The notes beneath the pieces were generated by a model. It saw only the letters and a program-made list of their open reading frames with translations, had not been told where the DNA came from and ran no database searches. DNA of 64,000 nt from Aneurinibacillus terranovensis DSM 18919 (GTDB lineage Bacteria > Bacillota > Bacilli > Aneurinibacillales > Aneurinibacillaceae): contig NZ_AUMJ01000015.1 in NCBI RefSeq assembly GCF_000430625.1, positions 1 to 64,000 of the forward strand. Direction: 5' to 3'. Below are positions 44,737-54,299 of this stretch, one piece after another. Numbering within the stretch: position 1 is the first letter of the stretch; every line of letters begins with the position of its first letter. Made by a program: the position numbers and the translations under genes.

Positions 44737-45426
44737 GTGATTACATTAGACAATGTCAGCAAAGTGTATAAAATTGGCCGGGAGCGGAAGATATTTGCCT
44801 TAACTGAAGTAAGTGCCACCCTGCAGTCCGGCGAGTTTGTAGCGGTTGTCGGGCCTTCAGGAAGCGGGAAGTCTACGTTTCTTGCTATGTCTGGTCTGCT
44901 GGACAAGCCGACGGAAGGAAAAATTCTCTTTGATGGCAAAGATGTTACCGGCTTAAGCGATCAGGAGCGGACGGCAATCCGGGCTGGGCGCTGCGGTTTT
45001 ATTTTTCAATTTCCCAGCCTGATTCCTACGTTAAATGCCCTTGAGAATGTGCTGCTCCCGCGGACAATTAATAGAAACTATGATAAAAAAGATAATGAAT
45101 GGGGCCGGGAAGTGCTCGAACGGGTCGGGCTCGGAGATAAGCTGGAAAATCTGCCGTATCAATTAAGCGGGGGCGAGCAGCGGCGTGTCGCTTTAGCCCG
45201 TTCTCTGATTAACAACCCCGACATTATACTGGCCGACGAACCGACGGGGGCTGTCGATGAACAGAATGCAAAACTCATTATCGATCTGTTTAAAGAGTTG
45301 AATCAGCAGGGGAAAATGATTATTATGGTTACGCATGATTTAACGCTTGCCCAACAGGCAGAACGCATCATTGAATTAGAGAACAGCAGGATAGTCCAGG
45401 ACATCGTCAGGGAAAATCATGTATAG
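44737..45426 (+). CDS. ABC transporter ATP-binding protein (LolD/MacB type)
   Basis: A 229-residue nucleotide-binding protein that would power the preceding permease. Walker A GPSGSGKST near residue 41, signature LSGGEQRRVALARS near 142, Walker B IILADEPTGAVD near 165 and switch His in MVTHDL near 202 are intact. GTG 44737 follows GGAAGGGG. No third component of a tripartite pump is seen. Confidence 0.93.
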   Translation: MITLDNVSKVYKIGRERKIFALTEVSATLQSGEFVAVVGPSGSGKSTFLAMSGLLDKPTEGKILFDGKDVTGLSDQERTAIRAGRCGFIFQFPSLIPTLNALENVLLPRTINRNYDKKDNEWGREVLERVGLGDKLENLPYQLSGGEQRRVALARSLINNPDIILADEPTGAVDEQNAKLIIDLFKELNQQGKMIIMVTHDLTLAQQAERIIELENSRIVQDIVRENHV

Positions 45427-45441
45427 TCAGTTATACACATG

Positions 45442-45471
45442 TTGACTATTATGCAGAGAACTGGGTAAAAT
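45442..45471 (+). promoter_or_regulatory. sigma-A promoter of valS
   Basis: TTGACT (45442-45447), an 18-base spacer and TAAAAT (45466-45471), just before the T-box leader. Confidence 0.6.
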
Positions 45472-45479
45472 AATAAGAT

Positions 45480-45747
45480 GAATTGAAATTGATAGCTGAT
45501 CAGCGCTGATGAGGAAGAGTACATCAGGATGCCATACCAGAGAGCGGACCATTGGTGGAAGGCCGCATGGATGTACTGATGGAAGGTAGCCTTTGAGCTG
45601 TTTGCCTGAAAAACGTAGGGCAGACCGGAATTTCTCCGTTATGAAATGAGTGAACTTGCTTTCCTTTATTTCAAGCAGGTTAACAAAGGTGGTACCGCGA
45701 AATCAACTTCTTTCGTCCTTTGAGGGACGGGAGGAGTTTTTTTTCTT
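45480..45747 (+). promoter_or_regulatory. T-box leader of valS
   Basis: The leader senses uncharged tRNA-Val. The T-box core AAAGGTGGTACCGCG lies at 45685-45699, where the UGG/ACC antiterminator pairing forms. Stem I contains an AGAGAG motif near 45539. The probable specifier codon is GTA (Val) at 45586-45588 in GGAAGGTAGCC. The terminator is a CGTCC/GGACG-based hairpin with a run of T's ending near 45745. Charged tRNA gives termination; uncharged tRNA-Val gives read-through into valS. Confidence 0.92.
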
Positions 45748-45777
45748 TATTTGCTTACAAATGATGGAGGTCATGTT

Positions 45778-48441
45778 ATGTCCAGTCAGGAAAATCACGA
45801 GATTGAAATGCCAACAAAATACGACCCGAAGGCGGCTGAATCCAAATGGTATCCGTTCTGGCGGGATAACGGGTATTTTAAAGCCGAAAGAAACCCTGAT
45901 AAAAAGCCGTTTACCATTGTGATTCCGCCGCCCAATGTTACGGGAAACCTGCATATCGGCCACGCGTTAAACAATACACTGCAGGATATTATGATCCGGT
46001 TTAAGCGTATGCAGGGATTTGACGCGCTCTGGCTGCCGGGAATGGACCACGCCGGAATCGCTACGCAGGCGCGGGTAGAGGGAAAACTGCGCGAAGAAGG
46101 CATATCACGCTATGATTTAGGCCGGGAGGAATTCGTCGAAAAAGTATGGGAGTGGAAAGAACATTATGCGGATGTGATCCGCCAGCAGTGGACAAAAATG
46201 GGACTTTCTCTTGATTACAGCCGCGAGCGTTTTACGCTCGATGAAGGTTTGTCCCGGGCTGTTCGTGAAGTGTTCGTCCGTCTCTTTGAGAAGGGCCTGA
46301 TTTATCGCGGCAAATATATTATCAACTGGGACCCGGCAACCCGCACTGCGCTGTCCGATATTGAAGTGGAGTATAAAGATGTGCAGGGAGCGCTGTACCA
46401 TCTGCGCTACCCGTTAAAGGACGGAAGCGGTTTTATTGAGGTGGCAACCACCCGCCCGGAAACGATGCTCGGTGATACCGCGGTGGCGGTCCATCCGGAA
46501 GATGAACGCTATAAGGCGTTAGTAGGCAAAACCGTTATCCTGCCGATTGTCGGCCGGGAAATTCCGATTGTTGCGGATGATTATGTTGACCGTGAATTTG
46601 GAAGCGGTGCGGTTAAAATTACACCGGCGCACGATCCGAACGATTTTGAACTTGGCCTTCGCCATAATCTTGCGCAGATCCTTGTCATGGACGAGTCCGG
46701 GAAAATGAACGGGAACGCCGGTGCTTATCAGGGGCAGGATCGCTTCGAATGCCGCAAGAATATTGTGCGCGATATGCAGGAGCAGGGGATCCTTTTTAAA
46801 ATTGAGGAACATATGCATTCCGTCGGCCATAGTGAGCGCAGCGGCGCCGTTGTGGAACCGTACCTTTCCACGCAGTGGTTTGTTAAAATGGGACCGCTGG
46901 CGGAACAGGCGATTGCCGATGCGAAATCGAAACAGGGCGTATCGTTTGTCCCGGATCGTTTCGAAAAAATTTACCTGCACTGGATTGAGAACGTACGTGA
47001 CTGGTGTATTTCCCGCCAACTCTGGTGGGGCCACAGAATTCCCGCCTGGTATTGTGACAGTTGCGGGGAAATGACCGTATCCGAGGATGATGTTCACCAG
47101 TGTTCGCACTGCGGCAGCCAGGATATCAAGCAGGATGATGATGTGCTGGATACGTGGTTCAGTTCTGCCCTCTGGCCGTTTTCCACGCTCGGCTGGCCGG
47201 ATGAGACGGAAGATTTGAAGCACTTCTACCCGACCGATGTGCTGGTGACGGGCTACGATATTATTTATTTCTGGGTCGCGCGAATGATATTTACGGCCCT
47301 TGAATTTACCGGTAAGAATCCGTTTAAGTATGTATTGATTACCGGCCTTGTCCGCGATGCCGAAGGGCGCAAAATGTCCAAGTCGCTCGGCAACGGTGTC
47401 GACCCGATGGAAGTCATTGAAAAATACGGGGCCGATGCGATGCGCTACATGCTGGCAACCGGCTGTACGCCGGGGAATGACCAGCGCTTCCGCTGGGAGC
47501 GCGTAGAGGCTGCGCGCAACTTTGCCAATAAAATCTGGAATGCGTCCCGTTTTGCGCTGATGAACATGGAGGGTTTCACGTACGAAGAAATTGACATTAG
47601 CGCAAACCTCGGCATTGCCGACAAATGGATTCTTCACCGCCTCAACGAAACGATTAAAGAAACGACGCGCCTGCTCGACAACTTTGAATACGGAGAGGTC
47701 GGCCGCGTACTTTATAATTTCGTATGGGACGAATTGTGCGATTGGTATATTGAAGCAGCCAAACTCCCACTGTATGGTGAAGATGAAGCCGCAAAGAAAA
47801 CGACGCGTTCCGTTCTTGCTTACGTGCTTGACCAGACAATGCGCCTGCTGCACCCTTTCATGCCGTTCATTACGGAAGACATCTGGCAGCACCTGCCGCA
47901 TAAAGGAGGAAGCGTGATCGTGGCCGAGTGGCCGGTTTACCGTTCCGAGCTTGTCAATGAGGAAGCCGTTCAGCAGATGAATTTGCTCATTGATATTATC
48001 CGGAGCGTGCGCAACATACGGGCCGAAGTCAATGTCCCGATGAGCAAAAAAATTGAACTGCTTATTAAAGCATCCGACGATACGGTACTCTCGTATCTGG
48101 AAGGCGGTAAGGCGTATATCGAACGTTTCTGTAACCCTGAACTGCTCAAGATGAACACAGATTTGGAGGCGCCTGATAAGGCGATGTCGTCCGTATTAAC
48201 CGGAGCCGAGCTTTATCTGCCGCTTGCCGGGCTTATCGACATTGAGCAGGAAGTCGCCCGCCTGGAAAAAGAGATCGAAACGTTGAATGCGGAAGTGGAA
48301 AGGGTGCAAAAGAAATTAGCTAACAAAGGTTTTGTGGACAAAGCACCAGCTCATATTGTAGAAGTAGAAAAAGCGAAAGAAAAAGATTATCTTGATAAAC
48401 AGGCAAAGGTACGTGCCAGAATTCAGGAACTTAAAGGATGA
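45778..48441 (+). CDS. valS: valyl-tRNA synthetase
   Basis: ValS charges tRNA-Val and edits mischarged threonine. ATG 45778 follows GGAGG at seven bases, giving 887 residues; upstream in-frame codons lie in the leader. It has the HIGH box in [14 protein letters not shown] near residue 48, a CP1 editing domain (about 190-350; [19 protein letters not shown]), paired CxxC motifs (CDSCGE, CSHCGS) near 435, KMSKS in [11 protein letters not shown] near 530, an anticodon domain, and a C-terminal coiled coil (about 820-887). Confidence 0.97.
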   Translation: MSSQENHEIEMPTKYDPKAAESKWYPFWRDNGYFKAERNPDKKPFTIVIPPPNVTGNLHIGHALNNTLQDIMIRFKRMQGFDALWLPGMDHAGIATQARVEGKLREEGISRYDLGREEFVEKVWEWKEHYADVIRQQWTKMGLSLDYSRERFTLDEGLSRAVREVFVRLFEKGLIYRGKYIINWDPATRTALSDIEVEYKDVQGALYHLRYPLKDGSGFIEVATTRPETMLGDTAVAVHPEDERYKALVGKTVILPIVGREIPIVADDYVDREFGSGAVKITPAHDPNDFELGLRHNLAQILVMDESGKMNGNAGAYQGQDRFECRKNIVRDMQEQGILFKIEEHMHSVGHSERSGAVVEPYLSTQWFVKMGPLAEQAIADAKSKQGVSFVPDRFEKIYLHWIENVRDWCISRQLWWGHRIPAWYCDSCGEMTVSEDDVHQCSHCGSQDIKQDDDVLDTWFSSALWPFSTLGWPDETEDLKHFYPTDVLVTGYDIIYFWVARMIFTALEFTGKNPFKYVLITGLVRDAEGRKMSKSLGNGVDPMEVIEKYGADAMRYMLATGCTPGNDQRFRWERVEAARNFANKIWNASRFALMNMEGFTYEEIDISANLGIADKWILHRLNETIKETTRLLDNFEYGEVGRVLYNFVWDELCDWYIEAAKLPLYGEDEAAKKTTRSVLAYVLDQTMRLLHPFMPFITEDIWQHLPHKGGSVIVAEWPVYRSELVNEEAVQQMNLLIDIIRSVRNIRAEVNVPMSKKIELLIKASDDTVLSYLEGGKAYIERFCNPELLKMNTDLEAPDKAMSSVLTGAELYLPLAGLIDIEQEVARLEKEIETLNAEVERVQKKLANKGFVDKAPAHIVEVEKAKEKDYLDKQAKVRARIQELKG

Positions 48442-48442
48442 G

Positions 48443-49789
48443 ATGACGGTGAATCCGGAACAAAACATTGAAAAAATACAAACATGGCTTGGCGGTCTGG
48501 ATAAGTTTTCGATCCGGCCCGGCCTCGAACGAATGGAATATATGATGGAGCGGCTTAACCATCCGCATCGCCGCTTAAAATTTATTCATATAGCGGGGAC
48601 GAATGGAAAGGGCTCGACTTCCGCTTATCTCGCAGCTATTCTCCGGGAGGCAGGGCACGATGTCGGGCTTTTTACGTCCCCTTATATTGAATCGTTCCAT
48701 TCACGCATACAGAATAATGGCGAGCCCATTTCCGACGAAAACCTCTTTCTTTTACAGGAGAAAATCCGTCCGATCGTCGAAGAAATGGCGGACATGGAAA
48801 TTGGAGAACCAACCGAGTTCGAAGTTGTCACGGCCCTTGCCATCTTGTACTTTGCCACTATCGTATACCCCGATATTGTTGTTTGGGAAACCGGGCTGGG
48901 CGGCAGGTTAGACTCGACCAATATTGTGCATCCAATCGCAACAGTTATCACAAATATTGGGCTGGATCATATGAATATACTGGGGCATGACATTCCCTCT
49001 ATTGCCCGGGAAAAGGCGGGCATTATCAAAAGTGGTGTCCCGCTCATTACCGGGGAGCGTAAGGAAGAGGCTTTGCATGTGATTCTTGAGGTTGCCCGGC
49101 AAAAAAACGCGACCGTCTACCGCCCGGATGTGGAATATGAGGTCAACCGCAGAGAAAAGAGACCAGGAATGCACGGGGAAATGTTTGACTTCAAAAGCAT
49201 TTTCGGTGCGCTTGAAGCTTGCGAAACACCGATGGCCGGGAAGCACCAGGTTGAAAATGCCGGAATTGCTCTGATGACCCTTCAGGTGCTGGGCAAATAT
49301 TTCGCCCTTTACACGGAAGAAAAGCATATACGGGCGGGATTGCTGGCAACCGTGTGGCCGGGGCGTTTTGAAAAAATAAGCGAAGCACCGATTGTCGTTC
49401 TCGATGGAGCGCATAACGCAGATGGAATCAAAGCCCTCCGACAAACGGTGGAAGAATTTTATCCGGGCAAAAGGATTTCTCTGGTGTTTGCCGTGCTGGC
49501 GGATAAACCGTATCAAGAAATGATTGAAATAATTGCCCCTGTTTGTAAACAGGTCCGTGTAACAAAGGTCGATAATCCACGTTCCCAGTCCCCTGATAAG
49601 CTTGTTTCCGTATTCGGGGCTGTGATTGGAGAAAATCGGGTTCATTCTTACATGGACTGGCGGGAAGCGTTGCATGACACCATACATACGGCCGAATCCG
49701 ACGACATTATTGTCGTCGCTGGTTCCCTTTATTTTATTTCAGATGTGAGAAAAGAGTGGAAAGAAAAGTATAGGAAAGCTGGTGATTAA
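48443..49789 (+). CDS. folC: folylpolyglutamate/dihydrofolate synthase
   Basis: FolC adds glutamate to folates (and may join glutamate to dihydropteroate). The protein is 448 residues long from ATG 48443, which follows AAAGGATG across the valS stop. It shows the P-loop HIAGTNGKGSTSAYL near residue 48, a Mur-ligase centre with TNIGLDHMNILG near 165 and KAGIIKSGVPLITG near 185, and a C-terminal domain with DGAHNADGIKAL near 325. valS-folC order is usual in Bacilli. Confidence 0.95.
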   Translation: MTVNPEQNIEKIQTWLGGLDKFSIRPGLERMEYMMERLNHPHRRLKFIHIAGTNGKGSTSAYLAAILREAGHDVGLFTSPYIESFHSRIQNNGEPISDENLFLLQEKIRPIVEEMADMEIGEPTEFEVVTALAILYFATIVYPDIVVWETGLGGRLDSTNIVHPIATVITNIGLDHMNILGHDIPSIAREKAGIIKSGVPLITGERKEEALHVILEVARQKNATVYRPDVEYEVNRREKRPGMHGEMFDFKSIFGALEACETPMAGKHQVENAGIALMTLQVLGKYFALYTEEKHIRAGLLATVWPGRFEKISEAPIVVLDGAHNADGIKALRQTVEEFYPGKRISLVFAVLADKPYQEMIEIIAPVCKQVRVTKVDNPRSQSPDKLVSVFGAVIGENRVHSYMDWREALHDTIHTAESDDIIVVAGSLYFISDVRKEWKEKYRKAGD

Positions 49790-49790
49790 G

Positions 49791-51188
49791 ATGAACACAT
49801 CCATACCAAAACAACTTGACGATAATATACAGCATGTTCATTTTATTGGCATTGGGGGGTATGGCATGAGCGCCATTGCCCGTGTCATGGTTGACATGGG
49901 CTATAAGGTTAGCGGTTCTGACGTTGCACGGAAAGAACTAACGGAAAAGCTAAGTAAAAAAGGCGCTCATGTGTTCATCGGTCATCATGCCCGCAATATA
50001 GCAGGTGCGGATCTCGTTGTCTATTCGACGGACATTCCAAAGAATAATGTGGAGCTTGCAGCTGCGAAGGAGCAATCGATTCCGCTTATTCACCGCTCGC
50101 AAATGCTTGGGCGCCTGCTCAATGAGAAACATGGCATTGCGGTGGCGGGAGCGCACGGAAAAACAACCACCTCCTCCATGATTGCGCTCGTTATGGAAAA
50201 GTCGGGTGCGGATCCGACCTATATTATCGGCGGTGAAATTATAGGGGTAGGCAGCAATGCGCGTGCGGGAAAAGGCGACTATGTCGTCGCGGAAGCGGAT
50301 GAAAGCGACGGGACGTTCCTCGAATATTACCCGCAGATTGCGGTTGTGACGAACATTGAACCCGATCACCTGGAAAACTACGACGGTAATTTTGAGAATC
50401 TCAAAAAAGCATACCGTCAGTTTCTGTCCCAGGTTAAACCGGGCGGTGCGGCCGTTGTTTGTTCGGATGACGGGTATGTGCGTGAGATGCTGCCGCAGGT
50501 AAGCAAGCAAGTTTCCACCATTACGTACGGCATTAAACGGGAAGCCGATTATACAGCGGTGAATATAAGGCCTGGCGACCGGACCATTGCCTTTGACGTG
50601 CTGTACAAAGGAAATTCGCTTGGCGCGCTTACACTCTCCGTACCCGGCATCCACAACGTATACAATGCGCTTGCCACAACAGCGGTCTGCATGGAGGCAG
50701 GCTTATCGTTTGAAGCAATTGTCAAGGCGATCATAGAATTCAGAGGGGCCAAGCGCCGCTTCCAGGTGATTGATGAAGTGAATAACATACTTGTAGTAGA
50801 TGACTACGCGCACCACCCGACGGAGATTGAGGCAACGCTTGAAGCGGCCCGTTCTACCAATCGACGCATTATCTGTGTTTTCCAGCCGCAGCGCTACACC
50901 AGGACTTTCTTCCTGTTTGATGAATTTAGCCGGGCGTTTAAAGAAGCGGACGAAGTGATTATCGTAGATATCTATTCTCCGGCAAACGACCCTGAAATTG
51001 AAGGCGTCAGCGCCGAGAAGCTGGTAGATCTGATTAAACAGAACAGCAACCAGAACGCCAGGTATCTTTCTTGCAAAGAAGATGTGCTCGCATACCTCCA
51101 GTCTGCTGCCAAGCCGGGTGATCTGGTTATGACAATGGGCGCAGGGGACATATGGAAAGTAGCTGAAAGATTAGTGGAGAAATTATAG
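49791..51188 (+). CDS. murC: UDP-N-acetylmuramate-L-alanine ligase
   Basis: MurC adds L-alanine to UDP-MurNAc. The 465-residue protein has an N-terminal Rossmann domain (VHFIGIGGYGMSAIARVM near residue 16), the ATP P-loop AVAGAHGKTTTSSMI near 115, TNIEPDHLENYDGNF near 184, and DDYAHHPTEIEATL near 335. ATG 49791 has GGTGAT close upstream; the in-frame GTG 49782 is an alternative that overlaps folC. Confidence 0.95.
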   Translation: MNTSIPKQLDDNIQHVHFIGIGGYGMSAIARVMVDMGYKVSGSDVARKELTEKLSKKGAHVFIGHHARNIAGADLVVYSTDIPKNNVELAAAKEQSIPLIHRSQMLGRLLNEKHGIAVAGAHGKTTTSSMIALVMEKSGADPTYIIGGEIIGVGSNARAGKGDYVVAEADESDGTFLEYYPQIAVVTNIEPDHLENYDGNFENLKKAYRQFLSQVKPGGAAVVCSDDGYVREMLPQVSKQVSTITYGIKREADYTAVNIRPGDRTIAFDVLYKGNSLGALTLSVPGIHNVYNALATTAVCMEAGLSFEAIVKAIIEFRGAKRRFQVIDEVNNILVVDDYAHHPTEIEATLEAARSTNRRIICVFQPQRYTRTFFLFDEFSRAFKEADEVIIVDIYSPANDPEIEGVSAEKLVDLIKQNSNQNARYLSCKEDVLAYLQSAAKPGDLVMTMGAGDIWKVAERLVEKL

Positions 51189-51491
51189 AAGAATTCGGGA
51201 GAAGCAATTCGGCATAACAATTCAGCACAAGAAGCTATAGAAAAAATTATAGAAAAAAAATGATAAAGAAAAAAATATAAATGAAAAAAAGTATAGGTTT
51301 TTATATATGTAACTCCCCTCCTTATAGTGAAAAAGAGGGGAGTTTTTGTTCATAAATTGTGTTCATTGTATGACAGAATTTGCAATTGTGAGCAAGGAAT
51401 TATTAAAAGTTCATTTAATATATAGAAGAAATGAAGTATTATAAAAGTAGGATGGTTAAATAGGAAAAAAGTGGCGTATGGGGGGGTAGCC
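51189..51491. other. AT-rich gap between murC and the vWA gene
   Basis: No gene is seen. A strong terminator lies at 51311-51347. The following 140 bases are AT-rich and must hold the promoter of the vWA gene, but I see no clear -35/-10 pair. Confidence 0.5.
51311..51347 (+). terminator. terminator after murC
   Basis: A 10-bp stem AACTCCCCTC / GAGGGGAGTT (51311-51320, 51335-51344) and a TTTTTG tail. Confidence 0.9.
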
Positions 51492-54224
51492 TTGAAAAAA
51501 ATTTTATCCGTAGGGATGTCGCTTCTTCTTCTTTTTGGTCTTGTATTTTTTAATATGTTTATCCCGCAGGCTAAGGCAGATAATGATAAGACGATAACGA
51601 TTCCGGCGTCCTTGAATATGACTGTGGGTCAAACGGTAACAATCAGTGCCGGTGATACGAACGGGAATCCGACGTGGAACTGGGATAATCAGGATGTTAT
51701 CTCACTTCAAGGCGGAAACGGCAATAACGTGAAAGGTCTGACAGTAACCGTTCAGGCACTAAAAGAAGGAACGGCCACCATTACCGTAAAGCATGATAAC
51801 GGGAAAAATACACCGGTCTCAACATGTGTGGTGACGGTAACCCAGGGACCTTCTTTAGACGCGGCTGTGACGGGCCAGTCTCCAATAACAAAGCCCGCCA
51901 ATTCACCTGCCCAGGGAAGCCTGAATATCTCATTGACAGCGAAAGGAAAAGCACCGAATACAACCCGGCCTCCTGTGGATGTAGTGTTTGTATTGGATAC
52001 GTCCGGTTCGATGAACAACAAAGTTGGCTCTAGTAAGCAGACTAAACTACAGCTTGCAAAGGGTGCGCTTCAACAGGCTATCAACATCCTAAAAGGTGTA
52101 AATTCCGGTTCTGTTAATTGTGGGGATAGAATTGCACTGGTTCCTTTTAGTTACGATATATCAAGTTCCGGAGTATCTGCTCTTACAACGAACGATAATG
52201 ACGCTTTTCAAAATGTAATCATGCAAAAAGCAAATGGTTTACAAGCAGGTGGTGGGACTAATTACTACGCGGCATTAAGCCAGGCGCAGAATATTTTTAG
52301 TTCCCAATCGACTCCGGATAGGAAAAAATATATTGTTTTTCTAACAGATGGTGAACCCACTGTTATGAAATCAAATGGGGTATATTATGCCCTCTCATCT
52401 GATGGCCGTAGTACTCTATATTCAAATGATGGGAGAAATTATTTACTCTGGTTTTTTGGGGCCTCTCGACTAGGATGGAATTATTATGATTACCAAACTT
52501 TAAATAATACGATTCGAACACAAGCCCTTAACTTAGCAGGTAATCTGTCGGCAAACAATATTAAAATCTACTCTGTTGGACTGGGAGACCCAAATAGTCA
52601 GGAAAATGATGCTGTAGACATGTCCTATCTTCAACAATTGTCTTCCAAAACAGGAGGCAGCGCGGAAAACGGCACCGTTGATAATTTAGACGATGTTTTC
52701 AGCAACATAACCCAACAAATCAATCAACATCAAATTGGGAATGTGAAAGTAAAAATAAAATTACCGCAAAATGTATCTTTGCCTCAAGATTCTACGGCGT
52801 ACATCGATGATCAGGGCTATGCGGTAGTAAGTATGCCTGATGTACCGTTCGATACAAATGGACCGATTCTGGATGGGTTGAATTTGACCAAATCACTACC
52901 TCTCCAGTTTTCGTCTGCAGGTACCTACGTTTTCCGCGACATGGTACTCACGTATACGAATTATGATGGAACGAATGTCACCAAGACGATAACCAATCCG
53001 GTAACTATTAATGTTGTCAGTATTCCTGTGACAGGTGTGAGTCTGAATAAAACATCGACTACCATCACTGTAGGGAACAGCGAGCAATTAACGGCAACGG
53101 TATCTCCGGCAAATGCGACAGATTCCAGTGTAACATGGAAATCAGACAATCTATCTATCGCCACTGTGGACAGCAGTGGAAATGTAACAGCGGTCGCTCC
53201 GGGAACTGCAACCATTACGGTGACTACGAATGATGGAAACAAAACGGCAAGCTGTACGGTTACAGTAGTCAGTCCGGTTATACATGTAACAGGTGTGACT
53301 CTGAATAAAACATCAACGACAATTAACGCGGGGAACAGCGAACAGTTGACGGCAACGGTAACACCAGCCAATGCAACAGATCCCAGTGTTACATGGACAT
53401 CAAGCAATCCATCCGTAGCCACTGTAGATAGTAATGGGATCGTTAAAGGTATATCAGGTGGTACGGCCATCATAACCGTAACAACAAACGACGGAAATTT
53501 AACTGCGACATGTACGGTAACGGTTAAACAAGTTCCAAAATTCAATCTCGAATTAGGGAATATTGTAGGAAATTATGCAATCGTTACAATTGTGCCGGAC
53601 ACCAGCACCATTACGGGAAGCACACAATGGACGACAAAGGTATTGCCTGATGGAGCACCGGCAACCTATACAGGTACATTTGATAAGAAAAATATTGTCG
53701 TTCAGCTGAACACTGACGGGAATGGAAATTTGTTAGATACGACCTTTACCGTTACAGCGGTAAACCCTGGAGGAGATGAGTCTACTCAGACCGCTGTTAT
53801 CCGTGGAGATGGAAAGGATATCTTCACCAATCTCGTAAACTTCCTCTTCTCTACTCCCGACGATCAGTTGTCAAATGAGAATAGGGCGGCCAGATTAGAA
53901 GTAGGATATAATATTTTAGCTCTTCGTCCAAACGTTGATTCGGTCACTATAATATCTGCGAGTTATGATATAACGAATACATCGAATGGAAAAACACTTC
54001 ATGTTTCTCTACCCATGGGCACCCAGAAAGATAAGGATAAACCTACTGAGATTTATAAAACCGTTCGTTATATTAAAACAGCCAGCGGGTATAGTGAGCA
54101 ATACAAAGTGAAAATCAACTTAACGATTTCTGTAAAATTCAATGGAGATCCTACCCCCATTTCAATTACCGGATCTAAGGATTTAGGACCTATCAAAGTG
54201 AAAGCAAAGGATAATCTGCAGTAA
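51492..54224 (+). CDS. secreted vWA-domain protein with three BIG2-type Ig-like domains
   Basis: A 910-residue exported protein. TTG 51492 is preferred because it starts directly with a signal peptide (MKKILSV then a hydrophobic stretch, cleavage after QAKA); GTG 51471 would put seven residues before it. Order: BIG2-like domain (about 30-120), von Willebrand A domain (about 160-415) with an intact MIDAS (DTSGS near 169, a GGGTN Thr near 255, LTDGE near 286), two tandem BIG2 repeats (about 511-595 and 597-678) and an unassigned C-terminal region. No LPXTG or membrane anchor is visible. MIDAS vWA domains bind ligands through a metal ion. Convergent minor-pilin-like genes suggest a pilus or surface adhesin role, which is inference. 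Confidence 0.82.
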   Translation: MKKILSVGMSLLLLFGLVFFNMFIPQAKADNDKTITIPASLNMTVGQTVTISAGDTNGNPTWNWDNQDVISLQGGNGNNVKGLTVTVQALKEGTATITVKHDNGKNTPVSTCVVTVTQGPSLDAAVTGQSPITKPANSPAQGSLNISLTAKGKAPNTTRPPVDVVFVLDTSGSMNNKVGSSKQTKLQLAKGALQQAINILKGVNSGSVNCGDRIALVPFSYDISSSGVSALTTNDNDAFQNVIMQKANGLQAGGGTNYYAALSQAQNIFSSQSTPDRKKYIVFLTDGEPTVMKSNGVYYALSSDGRSTLYSNDGRNYLLWFFGASRLGWNYYDYQTLNNTIRTQALNLAGNLSANNIKIYSVGLGDPNSQENDAVDMSYLQQLSSKTGGSAENGTVDNLDDVFSNITQQINQHQIGNVKVKIKLPQNVSLPQDSTAYIDDQGYAVVSMPDVPFDTNGPILDGLNLTKSLPLQFSSAGTYVFRDMVLTYTNYDGTNVTKTITNPVTINVVSIPVTGVSLNKTSTTITVGNSEQLTATVSPANATDSSVTWKSDNLSIATVDSSGNVTAVAPGTATITVTTNDGNKTASCTVTVVSPVIHVTGVTLNKTSTTINAGNSEQLTATVTPANATDPSVTWTSSNPSVATVDSNGIVKGISGGTAIITVTTNDGNLTATCTVTVKQVPKFNLELGNIVGNYAIVTIVPDTSTITGSTQWTTKVLPDGAPATYTGTFDKKNIVVQLNTDGNGNLLDTTFTVTAVNPGGDESTQTAVIRGDGKDIFTNLVNFLFSTPDDQLSNENRAARLEVGYNILALRPNVDSVTIISASYDITNTSNGKTLHVSLPMGTQKDKDKPTEIYKTVRYIKTASGYSEQYKVKINLTISVKFNGDPTPISITGSKDLGPIKVKAKDNLQ

Positions 54225-54226
54225 AA

Positions 54227-54267
54227 AATAAGGCTTAACGTACGGTGAAAATACGTTAAGCCTTATT
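54227..54267. terminator. bidirectional terminator between vWA gene and pilX-like gene
   Basis: A 16-bp perfect stem (54227-54242 with 54252-54267) around a 9-nt loop, including AAGGCTTAACGTA / TACGTTAAGCCTT, with A/T runs on both sides. It serves the two converging genes. Confidence 0.92.
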
Positions 54268-54299
54268 TAATGATCTATTGTTTTTTTAAAAGTTTACTG

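Noticed and set aside
46519-47901. 460-codon open frame on the minus strand inside valS
   Set aside because: It is a long shadow of the valS coding strand in GC-richer sequence; the valS frame has all synthetase motifs and a T-box leader.
48908-49687. 259-codon minus-strand frame inside folC
   Set aside because: Shadow of folC; no motifs, no ribosome binding site, and the folC frame carries the P-loop and Mur-ligase motifs.
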